Source: Bacteroidetes bacterium ADurb.Bin217
GTDB taxonomy: Bacteria > Bacteroidota > Bacteroidia > Bacteroidales > UBA1715
Reading direction: 5' to 3'
Assembly: GCA_002069975.1 (NCBI GenBank)
Contig: MWCJ01000004.1
Location: 1-64,000, forward strand
Length of the DNA stretch: 64,000 bases
The position numbers were made by a program, and so were the translations under genes. The first letter of the stretch is position 1; each line of letters opens with the position of its first letter. Below are positions 27,801 to 35,931 of this stretch, one piece after another. Below the pieces are notes generated by a model, which did no database searches, was not told the DNA's origin, and saw only the letters and a list, made by a program, of their open reading frames with translations.

Positions 27801-29677
27801 AAGCTATGTTTATTCGTAATACCAACGACCCTAATTACGATAACAATATTCATAAATATTCTTGGGATTTTGGCGATAATACTACCTACGAAGGTTCACT
27901 TCTCGACACTACACGACATACGTATACCGAAGTTACAGGAGCAACACCCTATACGGTAAATCTTACTGCATATAGCATGAGTCCCGAAGGTAATGAATGT
28001 AAATCGAGTACTTCAAAAACTATTGATATCAAAGATTTTAACCCAACTATTGATATTGTAGGAATAGATAAATGTAAAGAACCCGGACAAAAATTTTTGG
28101 TATTTGTAGATCGCACTAAATATTCAAAGTATTCTACTGTGGCATGGTACAAAGAAGACGGTGATGTGCGAAAATTAATTTCTACCAATAAATACTCATT
28201 TCAGGTTGCAACATTCGATAATTATGGCGACCAGAAACTTATATTGTATACTACTTCAGATTATTATGGCTGTCAATTAGATTCGGTGCTTATGGATGTG
28301 GAAGTCCCCGGGTATGAAGCTGAATTTATAGCCGACAAATACGACGTATGTGTACGCGAAGATGTGAACTTTACTCTTACAAAACAATTGAACATTGATA
28401 AATATGTATCGTACTGGGAATTTGGCGATGGCAATTCCGATTATGTAAATATTGCAAACACTACACATTCGTATACAACATTACCCGAAGTGCTTGATAA
28501 TAAGTTTAAAGTGCAATTTATAGTAAATGCTCCAAATTGTAAACCACGCGATATTTATAAGCATGTTACTATATATCCTGTTTTAGCCGAATTCGATCGT
28601 GGTTTGCTCGATGCCGATTCTATGGGGTGTGCCCCATTAACAGTAAAATTTTATAATAATTCGGCAGGTCTTACTTCAAACAATTTTATTTGGAATTTTG
28701 GCGATGGAACTACCAGCACCGAAAAAGACCCTACGCATACTTTTGCGACAATAGACAGTGTGTATAATGTAAATTTAAGTATAACCAATAATGTGTGTCC
28801 CGACAATAATACGAAACAAATTTCTACGCATCCGTTATCGAATGTAACAATTACTACCGATACTACATTATGTTATGGAGAGCAGACAACAATTTCGGCT
28901 ACCGGTGATTTTACAAGTATACGTTGGTCGCCCGAATCGCAAGTAAACATGCCAAATTCAGCAACTACGTTATATAACCCATATATATCGGGATATATTT
29001 ATGCTCATTTGGCAACTAATTATGGTTGTGAAAGTACCGATAGTGTGTATGTATATGTGCAGCAATTCCCCCGTTATCAAGGAGCCCCCGATTCATTGCT
29101 TTTGTTTTACAAAACACCTACCGTACTTGAACCGGTAAAACAACCTGATTCACGCATAATTGCCGGACAGTTGTATAATGTAAACAATACCCCCGTGCAA
29201 GGTGTTGCTTATTCTTGGAGTCCTTCTACGTATTTAAGTTGCGACAATTGTATCAGTCCTGATATTGATTTACAATGTGGAACTGCTATGCGTCCAAGTT
29301 GTATTGATTTTCCTGAATTTATAGATTATACCGTTCATATGGTCGATTCATTAGGTTGCTTCGAAGCCGATACTACTATACGATTTCATATTATAATTGA
29401 AACTAAAGCAGCTTTACCTCAGGCATTTACTCCAAATAATGATGGCGAAAATGATATGGCATTTGTTCGGGGGTGGGGTATTAAAGAATTTTTGGAAGTA
29501 AAAATATACAACCGCTGGGGACAATTAGTATATGAAAGCAACGATTTGTATCAAGGATGGGATGGTACTTTTAAAGGTGAACCACAAGCTATGGATACCT
29601 ATGCGTATACTATACGAATTATAAATACTGACAATAAAGAAGAGTTTATTAAAGGATATATTACATTGTTGAGATAA
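24881..29677 (+). CDS. giant PKD-repeat surface protein with T9SS type B sorting domain
   Basis: 1598 residues. The signal peptide ends near IIA-QT. Most of the protein is a chain of PKD-type beta domains; the clearest have WEFGDGT, WDFGDNT, WEFGDGN and WNFGDGT, and others are more divergent. Cysteines recur at regular spacing and may form disulfides. The C-terminus is a type B domain: QAFTPNNDGEND, YNRWGQLVYES, GWDGTFKGE, ending KGYITLLR. It is probably a long, rod-like surface adhesin. A TATATTTG -7 box lies at 24850-24857, with a TTG 23 bases earlier, slightly longer than usual spacing. It is divergent from the PorP/PorE operon. Confidence 0.88.
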   Translation: MTNIQSKLLKIILLFLLTPIGIIAQTFDFSASNTQGCTPLQVTFTNTTDIAYRNNYLYEWTVEPSKFSTEITNVENTYLSPGNYSITMKVFTPEQQLVATVSKPNYITAFRDPDVVIASDKQSDCIYKNFQFSVVSEDSDAPITSYMWITSDGASYSGKVPSPHAFSYAGTHTIFVAVEDANGCTNRERQNITVTTVDDFPTPSFTSSNPKSVCEDKLTVSFENTTQGTNIQSFRWEFGDGTQSTQNKLSHEYNGYGTYYAVLRVLANNGCESTSMVAVRLEDFQPDIVINDGIKAITGTNKACPGTVNFSMINNGTSTLPVSKYEWDYQNNGSVDSENATYSVSNPTGGFAQIKLTATTLACTKIVTKNYAIEDPLIISYSPTQKFACKLPATIPYDANSNVPGTTYEWGIDGVRYSGKTVSHTYNTQGFFPDTLFAISPNQCTAQLIKPNNVEIAIPQVTISPISSPIEGCAPLTVDFDKTVVYNTSRDSVKTVEWDLDNDGIFELTGEGPKTHTYEKRGVYPTRVKITTYEECEYIDTTKQTFEIVRVGHKAKGDLVFPDTIICASDVLQFLYINSIDSLINTPIFDNITVNFIHIDNSLYRSGTSTSPFNFQLQANFRDTIGIYSVSFELDDHGCKKQFTDVDSNRCEIIYGPFGIALDTICPPTQIHIKGPIIELQGTPKDCDDNYNYSYYLRKFINVDTTKSGEFVEWFIQEINSEGLPITPKKLIAYNKDSIHINYDHDTLGRGIYRISVYAYNQNEECVNAQKCNCIDSAFVTNRITDIKTSFRLLDTTVCVGDTAVFYIKPDATADWLYTYDSVFQHQCYPPISEDTLFYVFNNRNIHEVIVIGKDVFGCTDTARIPIKVYQPKAYFFADIVSDCLPFETQFTDSTIHDTTIVARKWDFGNGFIQTGNDSITTTEYSQAGLTSPKLTVTDILGCVDSITRDKYIRPVVPNSIFTIQHPKVCLNHEAMFIRNTNDPNYDNNIHKYSWDFGDNTTYEGSLLDTTRHTYTEVTGATPYTVNLTAYSMSPEGNECKSSTSKTIDIKDFNPTIDIVGIDKCKEPGQKFLVFVDRTKYSKYSTVAWYKEDGDVRKLISTNKYSFQVATFDNYGDQKLILYTTSDYYGCQLDSVLMDVEVPGYEAEFIADKYDVCVREDVNFTLTKQLNIDKYVSYWEFGDGNSDYVNIANTTHSYTTLPEVLDNKFKVQFIVNAPNCKPRDIYKHVTIYPVLAEFDRGLLDADSMGCAPLTVKFYNNSAGLTSNNFIWNFGDGTTSTEKDPTHTFATIDSVYNVNLSITNNVCPDNNTKQISTHPLSNVTITTDTTLCYGEQTTISATGDFTSIRWSPESQVNMPNSATTLYNPYISGYIYAHLATNYGCESTDSVYVYVQQFPRYQGAPDSLLLFYKTPTVLEPVKQPDSRIIAGQLYNVNNTPVQGVAYSWSPSTYLSCDNCISPDIDLQCGTAMRPSCIDFPEFIDYTVHMVDSLGCFEADTTIRFHIIIETKAALPQAFTPNNDGENDMAFVRGWGIKEFLEVKIYNRWGQLVYESNDLYQGWDGTFKGEPQAMDTYAYTIRIINTDNKEEFIKGYITLLR

Positions 29678-29707
29678 ACGTAATTTTTTGATTTTCTACA
29701 TATAAAA

Positions 29708-29740
29708 TTGTTTTTGAAATACAAAAAATTAGTATGTTTG
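29708..29740 (+). promoter_or_regulatory. probable promoter of the beta-barrel gene
   Basis: TTG at 29708-29710, 22 bases, then TATGTTTG at 29733-29740, 31 bases before the start codon. The -7 box is a perfect match; the spacing is one base over the usual range. Confidence 0.4.
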
Positions 29741-29771
29741 ATATTTATTTGAACTACATAATTTTTATACA

Positions 29772-30554
29772 ATGAAACAATTTTTACTGCCTGTTTGTAT
29801 TTTTATAATCTGTGCTGTAAGCGGTATAGCTCAAGATTTTCAACCCCAATTTATAGGTGCCGAAGCTTTAATAATAGGATACGAAGGTGAAGTTACTCAA
29901 AAAGAGAATATTCGCAAAAATCTTTCTACATTGTATTCCAATTATGACCCCAATGGATATTATTTAAATACCCTATCGTTTTATACTTCGTTTGGAGCAC
30001 ATGCCGAATATGTAACAGTGTCTAATAAATTTGGGTTTATTTTAGGATTACGATATACTTATATGCGAAATTCTATTTCGTACGACGAATCGTGGACTAA
30101 TCAAACGTACTTTTATTATTTATACAGTCAAGATAGTTTACGAACCGACTATCTTAAAGTACATCAAATTACACAACAAAATCGGTATATAGGTATTCCA
30201 TTAGAAATTAAATATTATTGGTTTCGTCGTCCTTATAAAGCTTCGCCGTATATTATTGCAGGTGCCGAAATGCGGTATCGAATGAAATCGCAGACTTCAC
30301 TTATAATGCACGATAGTAATATGAAACAATTTGAAGATAAAATATTACAAGATGTACAAGAACCAACTAATATGCATGTGTCGCCATATATAGGTATAGG
30401 TATTAAAATAGGTAAAGAACCAAAACCTACCTTACTTGTAGAAGCTAATGTGCCATTTGCTTCTATACCATCAAAATCGTATGGGATGGTGCAGCCCGAT
30501 GCCGGAGCCGGAGTGAGAGTGTCGGCTCAATTTCCACTAAATTCAGATAATTAA
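29772..30554 (+). CDS. outer-membrane beta-barrel protein (porin-like)
   Basis: 260 residues. A signal peptide ends at GIA-QD, then alternating hydrophobic and polar strands rich in Tyr and Phe (KFGFILGLRYTYMR, YIGIPLEIKYYWF, SPYIIAGAEMRYR) end in a beta-signal-like strand. This is the pattern of Bacteroidota 'outer membrane beta-barrel domain' proteins with about eight strands. The specific role is unknown. It may be co-transcribed with the lipoprotein gene 27 bases downstream. Confidence 0.65.
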   Translation: MKQFLLPVCIFIICAVSGIAQDFQPQFIGAEALIIGYEGEVTQKENIRKNLSTLYSNYDPNGYYLNTLSFYTSFGAHAEYVTVSNKFGFILGLRYTYMRNSISYDESWTNQTYFYYLYSQDSLRTDYLKVHQITQQNRYIGIPLEIKYYWFRRPYKASPYIIAGAEMRYRMKSQTSLIMHDSNMKQFEDKILQDVQEPTNMHVSPYIGIGIKIGKEPKPTLLVEANVPFASIPSKSYGMVQPDAGAGVRVSAQFPLNSDN

Positions 30555-30581
30555 TGTAAGACACTATAAAACTAAACTCAT

Positions 30582-31208
30582 ATGAAACTAAATATATATA
30601 TTATTTTTTGTGTGCTACTATGGAGTGCATGTAGCGAATACGAATTACAAGATACAATAATGGTATATGATTCTGAACACAAGTTTTTACCTGAATATTC
30701 GGAATGGGGATATAACTCTTTTGGAGCCTATTACGATCGTGAAATTTTTGTCTCAAATAAATCAATAACACCGGCTAAACTAATTTTTACAAATGATTCA
30801 TTAACATTTATGTTAAACGGTATTAAAGGGAAACCCGACACTGAATTATATTACGATTATTACAATTCGTTTCCAACTATGTCTATAGCGTTTCAACTAT
30901 CAGGTTATAGTCCCGAATCGTTTCAGGATTTAACTATATTGCACAATACTACAATAGACTTAGTCGATACAAATAATGCAGTATATATTACAATAGATAC
31001 TATTCGTTATAAAGCACAAATTTTATCAGGTTCATTTTCGTGCAAGCGAGCACAATTATTATATGTTGATACAAAACTCAACGAGGTAATACTTTCCGGA
31101 GAATTTGACTTCAAAGCATTGGTACGAGGAATTCCTATGACTATATCGTATGGCAGGTATGATGTGGGTGTAAACGAGGGAAATTTTTATCTGTATGATG
31201 TGCCGTAA
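30582..31208 (+). CDS. lipoprotein of unknown function
   Basis: 208 residues. A short signal peptide ends in the lipobox LWSAC, so Cys17 should be lipidated. The remainder is beta-rich and acidic with no family that I recognise. The next residue is Ser, then Glu and Tyr, so there is no inner-membrane retention signal. It follows the beta-barrel gene by 27 bases and may work with it. Confidence 0.65.
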   Translation: MKLNIYIIFCVLLWSACSEYELQDTIMVYDSEHKFLPEYSEWGYNSFGAYYDREIFVSNKSITPAKLIFTNDSLTFMLNGIKGKPDTELYYDYYNSFPTMSIAFQLSGYSPESFQDLTILHNTTIDLVDTNNAVYITIDTIRYKAQILSGSFSCKRAQLLYVDTKLNEVILSGEFDFKALVRGIPMTISYGRYDVGVNEGNFYLYDVP

Positions 31209-31287
31209 AATAATTATTGAGTAACAGTTTCTAAATATATTGATGTCTGTTTAATCGGGTAAAACTATAGTTTTTATCGATTTAATG

Positions 31288-31318
31288 TTTGCTGAGGTTT
31301 TATATGCAAATAATTTTG
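31288..31318 (+). promoter_or_regulatory. promoter of the LiaF-like/LytTR pair
   Basis: TTTG at 31288-31291, 19 bases, then TAATTTTG at 31311-31318: a full match to the Bacteroidota consensus. The gene starts 29 bases downstream. Confidence 0.6.
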
Positions 31319-31345
31319 CGTATGTTTAATTCTTAAAATATACGC
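31318..31345. promoter_or_regulatory. inverted repeat between promoter and start codon (operator or 5' hairpin)
   Basis: GCGTAT at 31318-31323 and ATACGC at 31340-31345 are exact complements, with additional TTTAA/TTAAA pairing inside. The repeat touches the -7 box and ends two bases before the ATG at 31348. It could be an operator for the LytTR regulator encoded in this operon, or a structure that limits translation. Confidence 0.45.
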
Positions 31346-31347
31346 AT

Positions 31348-32106
31348 ATGAAAACACATCATTCACATCATTCTTCAGGAATTGGTTTTGCCGGTTTATT
31401 AATTGTAATTGGCGGACTATTGTTAAGTGTAAAACTCAATATTTTTCCCGATTCGTTTGCATCAGTAATTATATCGTGGCAAATGTTGCTTGTAGTATTA
31501 GGTTTATATAATCTATACAAAAAGAATTTTATGGCAGCTACTGTACTTACAGGTGTTGGTTTATTCTTTATAGTGCCACTTATTGCAAGTTTACCCAATA
31601 GTTTTATCACAGATTTACCTCAGAATTATTTTGGCACATTTTGGCCGGTATTATTAATTTTTGCAGGTATTCTTATAGTTGTTAAACGTACATGTAAAAC
31701 TTCCGATGGCCCTATAGGTACCTGTGGGCATTTTAAACAACATGCTCCTAAAAGTACGTGGGAAAATACCAATGGTTTTGTGTACAAAAATTCATCGTTT
31801 CAGACGTCGGAACATATTGTGTTAGACCCTGAATTCAAAGGTGGTGAAATACAAATTTCTTTTGGCGAAACAACTCTTGACTTGCGTAAAACTACCTTAG
31901 CCGACGAACAAGTAGTTTTGAATATTAAAGTATCGTTTGGTTCGCTGGTGTTATATGTGCCATACAACTGGAATGTGCAACCTCAAGTTGAAGCTGCTTT
32001 TGGTGGATTTGAGGACAAACGCTATGGAGCCGAAGTTGCTACTGATAATAAAGCTCTTATAATTCGTGGAAATGTAACGTTTGGAAATGCAGAATTACGA
32101 AATTAA
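31348..32106 (+). CDS. LiaF-like membrane protein
   Basis: 252 residues. A His-rich start (KTHHSHHSS) precedes four hydrophobic helices within residues 10-118 (LiaF-type transmembrane domain), followed by a soluble C-terminal domain from about 150 with repeated ISFGETTLDL/VSFGSLVLYV/VTFGNAEL strands, as in the LiaF-like C-terminal family. In Firmicutes LiaF restrains a cell-envelope stress system. In Bacteroidota such proteins often sit next to LytTR regulators, as here (14 bases before the next gene). A role in envelope-stress control is therefore an inference from context. Confidence 0.75.
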   Translation: MKTHHSHHSSGIGFAGLLIVIGGLLLSVKLNIFPDSFASVIISWQMLLVVLGLYNLYKKNFMAATVLTGVGLFFIVPLIASLPNSFITDLPQNYFGTFWPVLLIFAGILIVVKRTCKTSDGPIGTCGHFKQHAPKSTWENTNGFVYKNSSFQTSEHIVLDPEFKGGEIQISFGETTLDLRKTTLADEQVVLNIKVSFGSLVLYVPYNWNVQPQVEAAFGGFEDKRYGAEVATDNKALIIRGNVTFGNAELRN

Positions 32107-32120
32107 TCTGTGTAGAAAAA

Positions 32121-32936
32121 ATGACACATTTTGCTCTTCAATCATATAAAAAAACAGTGTTGTATGTGCTTTTGTATATAGCTTTTGCTGTAGTATTGGC
32201 AGGTATGTTGTATGGTTCGAGTTCGGTATGCTTTGCTTCATTATTGGCTATATCTTTAGTGTTTTCAGTAGTATTTGCCGCACTCACTATTCCACTTTGG
32301 ATGTTTGTGCAATTTGTTGAATCGCAATTACGAAGAGAATTTCAACAGTATATAAATATTGTTGCTCTGTGTATTGTATTCCAAACAATACTTTTAGCAA
32401 TTACAAGTGCAAGTGCATATGGAATTTTAGATGTTGTACAGTGGCATATATTTGTTTTGTATATGCCTATTCTTTTATGTATAGGAATTTTGGGATTTTG
32501 CTTTGTATATCAATCGTATAGATTTGTAAAGGTTTCAAATGATTCATCGACTATCATTGATAATTCTTCTGTTTCAATAGAATCTGAACAAGAACCCCAA
32601 GCAGAAATTGTAGAACGAATCAGTGTAAAACATGGTCAAAAAATTCATGTTATTCCGGTAGAAACTATTCAATATTTGCAGGCAGAAGGCGATTATGTAA
32701 TGATTTATACAAACGATTCAAAATATTTGAAAGAACAAACAATGAAATATTTCGAATCGCATCTGTCAAATGATATATTTGTTCGAATTCATCGGTCGTA
32801 TATTGTTAATGTTCATGTTATTTCGAACGTACAATTGTACGAAAAACAGCAATATATTATTACACTTCGCTCGGGTTTGGTTATTAAAGCAAGTGCTGCA
32901 GGGTATAAATTATTGAAACAACGATTGCAGTTATAG
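32121..32936 (+). CDS. membrane-anchored LytTR family DNA-binding regulator
   Basis: 271 residues. Four predicted transmembrane helices (within about 12-138) replace the usual receiver domain. After a linker comes a LytTR domain at about 165-270 with IQYLQAEGDYVMIYT, FVRIHRSYIVNV and the terminal KLLKQRL. It has no phosphoacceptor, so it would be a one-component regulator tethered to the inner membrane, perhaps gated by the LiaF-like protein encoded just upstream. Its target may include the inverted repeat at 31318-31345 (inference). Confidence 0.8.
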   Translation: MTHFALQSYKKTVLYVLLYIAFAVVLAGMLYGSSSVCFASLLAISLVFSVVFAALTIPLWMFVQFVESQLRREFQQYINIVALCIVFQTILLAITSASAYGILDVVQWHIFVLYMPILLCIGILGFCFVYQSYRFVKVSNDSSTIIDNSSVSIESEQEPQAEIVERISVKHGQKIHVIPVETIQYLQAEGDYVMIYTNDSKYLKEQTMKYFESHLSNDIFVRIHRSYIVNVHVISNVQLYEKQQYIITLRSGLVIKASAAGYKLLKQRLQL

Positions 32937-33056
32937 TGTAACGTAGAGTTACAATAGTAAAGATAATTTATTTTGGATATTGGTATATGTGGCTTGTGTA
33001 AATAACCCATACCAAAAATACACGTGTATGGAAATTATAAGAATAACCCTATAGCA

Positions 33057-33563
33057 TTACTTCCACCACGGGCCTCGCTGTACCATTATTTTCCAGCCAT
33101 GGGGAGTTTTTATTAATTCACCTATTTTCAATCGAAATGTTTGATTTTGATATGACACAAATGCAGTAGCTTCTGTCAATTCTATGCCTTTCCAATTTTC
33201 AATTCTATAGTCTACCGAATCAAACCGGAGTTGCTGCCAAAATTCGTTGGTTTCAGTATTTCTAAAGGTTCTAAACGCTTTTTGCAAACTGTCAACATCA
33301 AATACTTTGAGTTTTTGCATCCGTTCAAATTGTTCAAGTTGCTTCTCCTTTTCAGAGTTTGGGGTAGGGTGTTGTTGTGCAAGCAACAAGCGAATTTCCT
33401 CTTCACTTACCCAAATATTCGCAGACTCATCTATTGCATTGGTTTTGAATGCAGTGAATACATAGTTGCAAAATTCCGGTACAGTATCATACTGCTTTGT
33501 AGGAGTATCACAACTCATAAGAAAGATTGTGAAACATAGAAGGAGGGAGAAACGGGGAATCAT
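33057..33563 (-). CDS. small lipoprotein of unknown function
   Basis: 168 residues. The signal peptide ends in the lipobox FLMSC, giving lipidated Cys18 followed by Asp. Asp at the second position favours inner-membrane retention in E. coli, but the rule is not safe for Bacteroidota. The middle is helical and charged (NSEKEKQLEQFERMQ), and the end is beta-rich and finishes GWKIMVQRGPWWK. I recognise no family. A C-rich phrase repeat directly abuts the start codon on the coding strand. Confidence 0.65.
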   Translation of the reverse strand: MIPRFSLLLCFTIFLMSCDTPTKQYDTVPEFCNYVFTAFKTNAIDESANIWVSEEEIRLLLAQQHPTPNSEKEKQLEQFERMQKLKVFDVDSLQKAFRTFRNTETNEFWQQLRFDSVDYRIENWKGIELTEATAFVSYQNQTFRLKIGELIKTPHGWKIMVQRGPWWK

Positions 33564-33602
33564 AGGATTAAGGGTATAAAGGTGTATGGGTTTAGGGATG
33601 AG
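33564..33602 (-). repeat. C-rich phrase repeat abutting a lipoprotein start codon
   Basis: Read on the coding (minus) strand the segment is a run of CCCTAAACCC, ACACCTTT and ATACCCTTAATCC-type words ending right at the ATG. The same words make up the array before leuB (51601-51751), in the same orientation relative to the gene. Confidence 0.55.
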
Positions 33603-33776
33603 TTTTGAAATATGGGATTTTCTGTGCTAAAAACAGCTGTGATAATCCGTGTAATTTGCTAATGCGGAACACGTCTGTGGTGAAAAATAAGGAATGTAAA
33701 AGGCAACCCAAGGGATTGCCTCTACAAATCAATATTTGTGTCTTAGTGCCTTTGTGGCAAAGAGAGTATACCTTAA
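33603..33776. other. spacer with phrase-like low-complexity segments between leuD and a lipoprotein gene
   Basis: No gene is seen. The spacer contains GTGATAATCCGTGTAAT (near 33640), GTCTGTGGTGAAAAATAA (33673-33690), the GGCAACCC/GGGATTGCC hairpin and TGTGTCTTAGTGCCTTTGTGG (near 33738). These look like members of dispersed intergenic word families rather than decayed coding sequence. Confidence 0.4.
33702..33720 (-). terminator. possible terminator of leuACD
   Basis: On the minus strand GGCAATCCC-TT-GGGTTGCC forms an eight-pair stem with one bulge, followed by TTTTA, about 57 bases after the leuD stop. The T-run is short, so it may instead be only a repeat element. Confidence 0.4.
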
Positions 33777-34373
33777 TTAACCTTTATATTTTTTTTCAAA
33801 CGCCTCTATTTCCGGCAATTTGCTTATTAAATAGTCTATATCGTCGAATCCGTTGAGCAAACAATCTTTTTTGTATGCATTGATTTCGAATCCTTCCGAT
33901 TCGTTGGTAGCCACCAAAGTAATTGTTTGGTTTACCAAATCCACTTTAAGTTCAGTTGCAGGATTTGCATCAACTGCTGCAAATATTTTAGCCAAAAATG
34001 CTTCAGAAACTTGTACGGGTAATACACCATTGTTAAGTACATTGTTTTTGAAAATATCGGCAAAAAAGCTTGACACTACTACTTTGAAACCATAGTCGGC
34101 TATGGCCCATGCTGCATGTTCGCGGCTCGATCCACAGCCAAAGTTTTTGCCGCCTACCAATATGCAACCACTATATTTTGGGTTATTTAGCGGAAAATCT
34201 GCTATTGGTTGATTGTTTTTGTCGTATCTCCAGTCGCGGAATAAATTGTCGCCAAATCCTTTTTTATCGGTTGCTTTCAAAAAACGAGCAGGTATAATTT
34301 GGTCAGTATCTATTTCTTCTATTGGAATAGGTACTACACGCGATATTGTTGTTATAAATTTTTCTATTGCCAT
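33777..34373 (-). CDS. leuD: 3-isopropylmalate dehydratase small subunit
   Basis: 198 residues. It is the swivelling domain of the LeuCD isomerase in leucine synthesis. [17 protein letters not shown] and the substrate loop [12 protein letters not shown] (about 75-86) are typical. It follows leuC with 57 AT-rich bases between and is the last gene of the leuA-leuC-leuD transcript. Confidence 0.94.
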   Translation of the reverse strand: MAIEKFITTISRVVPIPIEEIDTDQIIPARFLKATDKKGFGDNLFRDWRYDKNNQPIADFPLNNPKYSGCILVGGKNFGCGSSREHAAWAIADYGFKVVVSSFFADIFKNNVLNNGVLPVQVSEAFLAKIFAAVDANPATELKVDLVNQTITLVATNESEGFEINAYKKDCLLNGFDDIDYLISKLPEIEAFEKKYKG

Positions 34374-34430
34374 TGATATAATTTTTAATTATAAATTATT
34401 AATTTTTAATTGTTTGAGTTTCACTCAAGT

Positions 34431-35828
34431 TTATAAAAATTCTCGTGGGTCAGTAATTTTTCCGGTAATAATTGCAGCAGCAGCGGTAAGCGGACTGGCA
34501 AGTATAGTACGAGCTCCCGGACCTTGACGACCTTCGAAGTTACGGTTCGACGTTGCTACACAATATTTACCCGAAGGTACTTTGTCTTCGTTCATTGCCA
34601 AACAACTCGAACAACCCGGTTGGCGAAGTTCTACATCGGCTTCGGCAAATATTTTATCAAGACCTTCTTCTTTTATTTGTTTTTCAACCAAATACGAACC
34701 CGGAACTATATAGGTATTGATATGTGGTGCACGTTTGCGACCTTTAAGCATAGCAGCCAACAATCGGAAATCTTCGATACGACCATTGGTACAACTTCCT
34801 ACAAATACCCAATCTACTTCTTTTCCAAGCAATTGTTGTTCGGGTTCAAACCCCATATATTGTAATGCTTTAACAAATGTATCTTTAGTTGAAGGGTCTA
34901 CCGATGCCAACGAAGGAATTTTATCCGTAATTTTCATACCCAATCCCGGATTGGTTCCGTAGGTAATCATAGGAATAATATCGGCTGCATCGAATGTATA
35001 TTCTTTATCGAATGTAGCATCGGCATCGGAATATAATTGTTTCCATGTTGCTACCGCTTTGTCGAAATCGGCACCTTGTGGAGCATATTTTCTACCTTTT
35101 ACGTAATCAAATGTTTTTTGGTCGGGAGCAATCATGCCACCGCGAGCACCAAGTTCTATACTCATATTACATACTGTCATACGTGCTTCCATACTCATAT
35201 TGCGGATAGTACTTCCTGCATATTCTATAAAATATCCGGTAGCACCACTTGCAGTAAGTTTCGAAAGAATGTATAAAATTACGTCTTTTGAAGTAACTCC
35301 TTTACCAAGTTCACCATCTATGGTAATGCGCATACGTTTTGGTTTTGGCTGCATAATACACTGACTTGCAAATACCATTTCAACCTCGCTGGTACCAACA
35401 CCAAACGCTACCGCACCAAATGCACCGTGTGTAGATGTATGGCTATCGCCACATACTATAGTCATTCCCGGTTGTGTGTACCCCAATTCAGGTCCCACAA
35501 CGTGTACAATGCCATTGAACTCATCGCCCAAACCATAATATGTAATACCATGACGAGCACTATTTTCTTTAAGTTTTTCAACCTGAAATGCCGATAAATA
35601 TTCTTTTATCGGTAAATGTTGATCCATAGTAGGAATGTTGTGATCGGCAGTAGCCGTAATTTGTGAAGGGCGAAACACTTTTCGTCCACGTCCTTCTATT
35701 CCGGTAAATGCTTGGGGACTTGTAACCTCATGAATAAACTGACGGTCGATGTATAATATACTTGGACCATCTTGTATCTCTGTCACCACGTGCGCATCCC
35801 AAATTTTGTCAAATAAGGTTTTTCCCAT
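34431..35828 (-). CDS. leuC: 3-isopropylmalate dehydratase large subunit
   Basis: 465 residues. It is an aconitase-family protein that isomerises 2- to 3-isopropylmalate with LeuD. The [4Fe-4S] ligands are Cys346 (GSCTNGR), Cys406 and Cys409 (PGCSSC). [15 protein letters not shown] and [11 protein letters not shown] are also characteristic. It lies 103 bases downstream of leuA and is probably transcribed with it under the attenuator. Confidence 0.95.
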   Translation of the reverse strand: MGKTLFDKIWDAHVVTEIQDGPSILYIDRQFIHEVTSPQAFTGIEGRGRKVFRPSQITATADHNIPTMDQHLPIKEYLSAFQVEKLKENSARHGITYYGLGDEFNGIVHVVGPELGYTQPGMTIVCGDSHTSTHGAFGAVAFGVGTSEVEMVFASQCIMQPKPKRMRITIDGELGKGVTSKDVILYILSKLTASGATGYFIEYAGSTIRNMSMEARMTVCNMSIELGARGGMIAPDQKTFDYVKGRKYAPQGADFDKAVATWKQLYSDADATFDKEYTFDAADIIPMITYGTNPGLGMKITDKIPSLASVDPSTKDTFVKALQYMGFEPEQQLLGKEVDWVFVGSCTNGRIEDFRLLAAMLKGRKRAPHINTYIVPGSYLVEKQIKEEGLDKIFAEADVELRQPGCSSCLAMNEDKVPSGKYCVATSNRNFEGRQGPGARTILASPLTAAAAIITGKITDPREFL

Positions 35829-35931
35829 TGTTTATATAATTTTATTGTTCAATATTATGTTTCATTTTTATAGAGCAAATGTAACCAAAAATTAAAAATT
35901 CATAATTAATAATTAACAATTTACAATTATT

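Noticed and set aside
33231-34865. Several long + strand frames opposite leuC, leuD and the lipoprotein gene
   Set aside because: They lie entirely antisense to well-conserved genes, have biased Phe/Cys/Tyr-rich composition and no recognisable domain.
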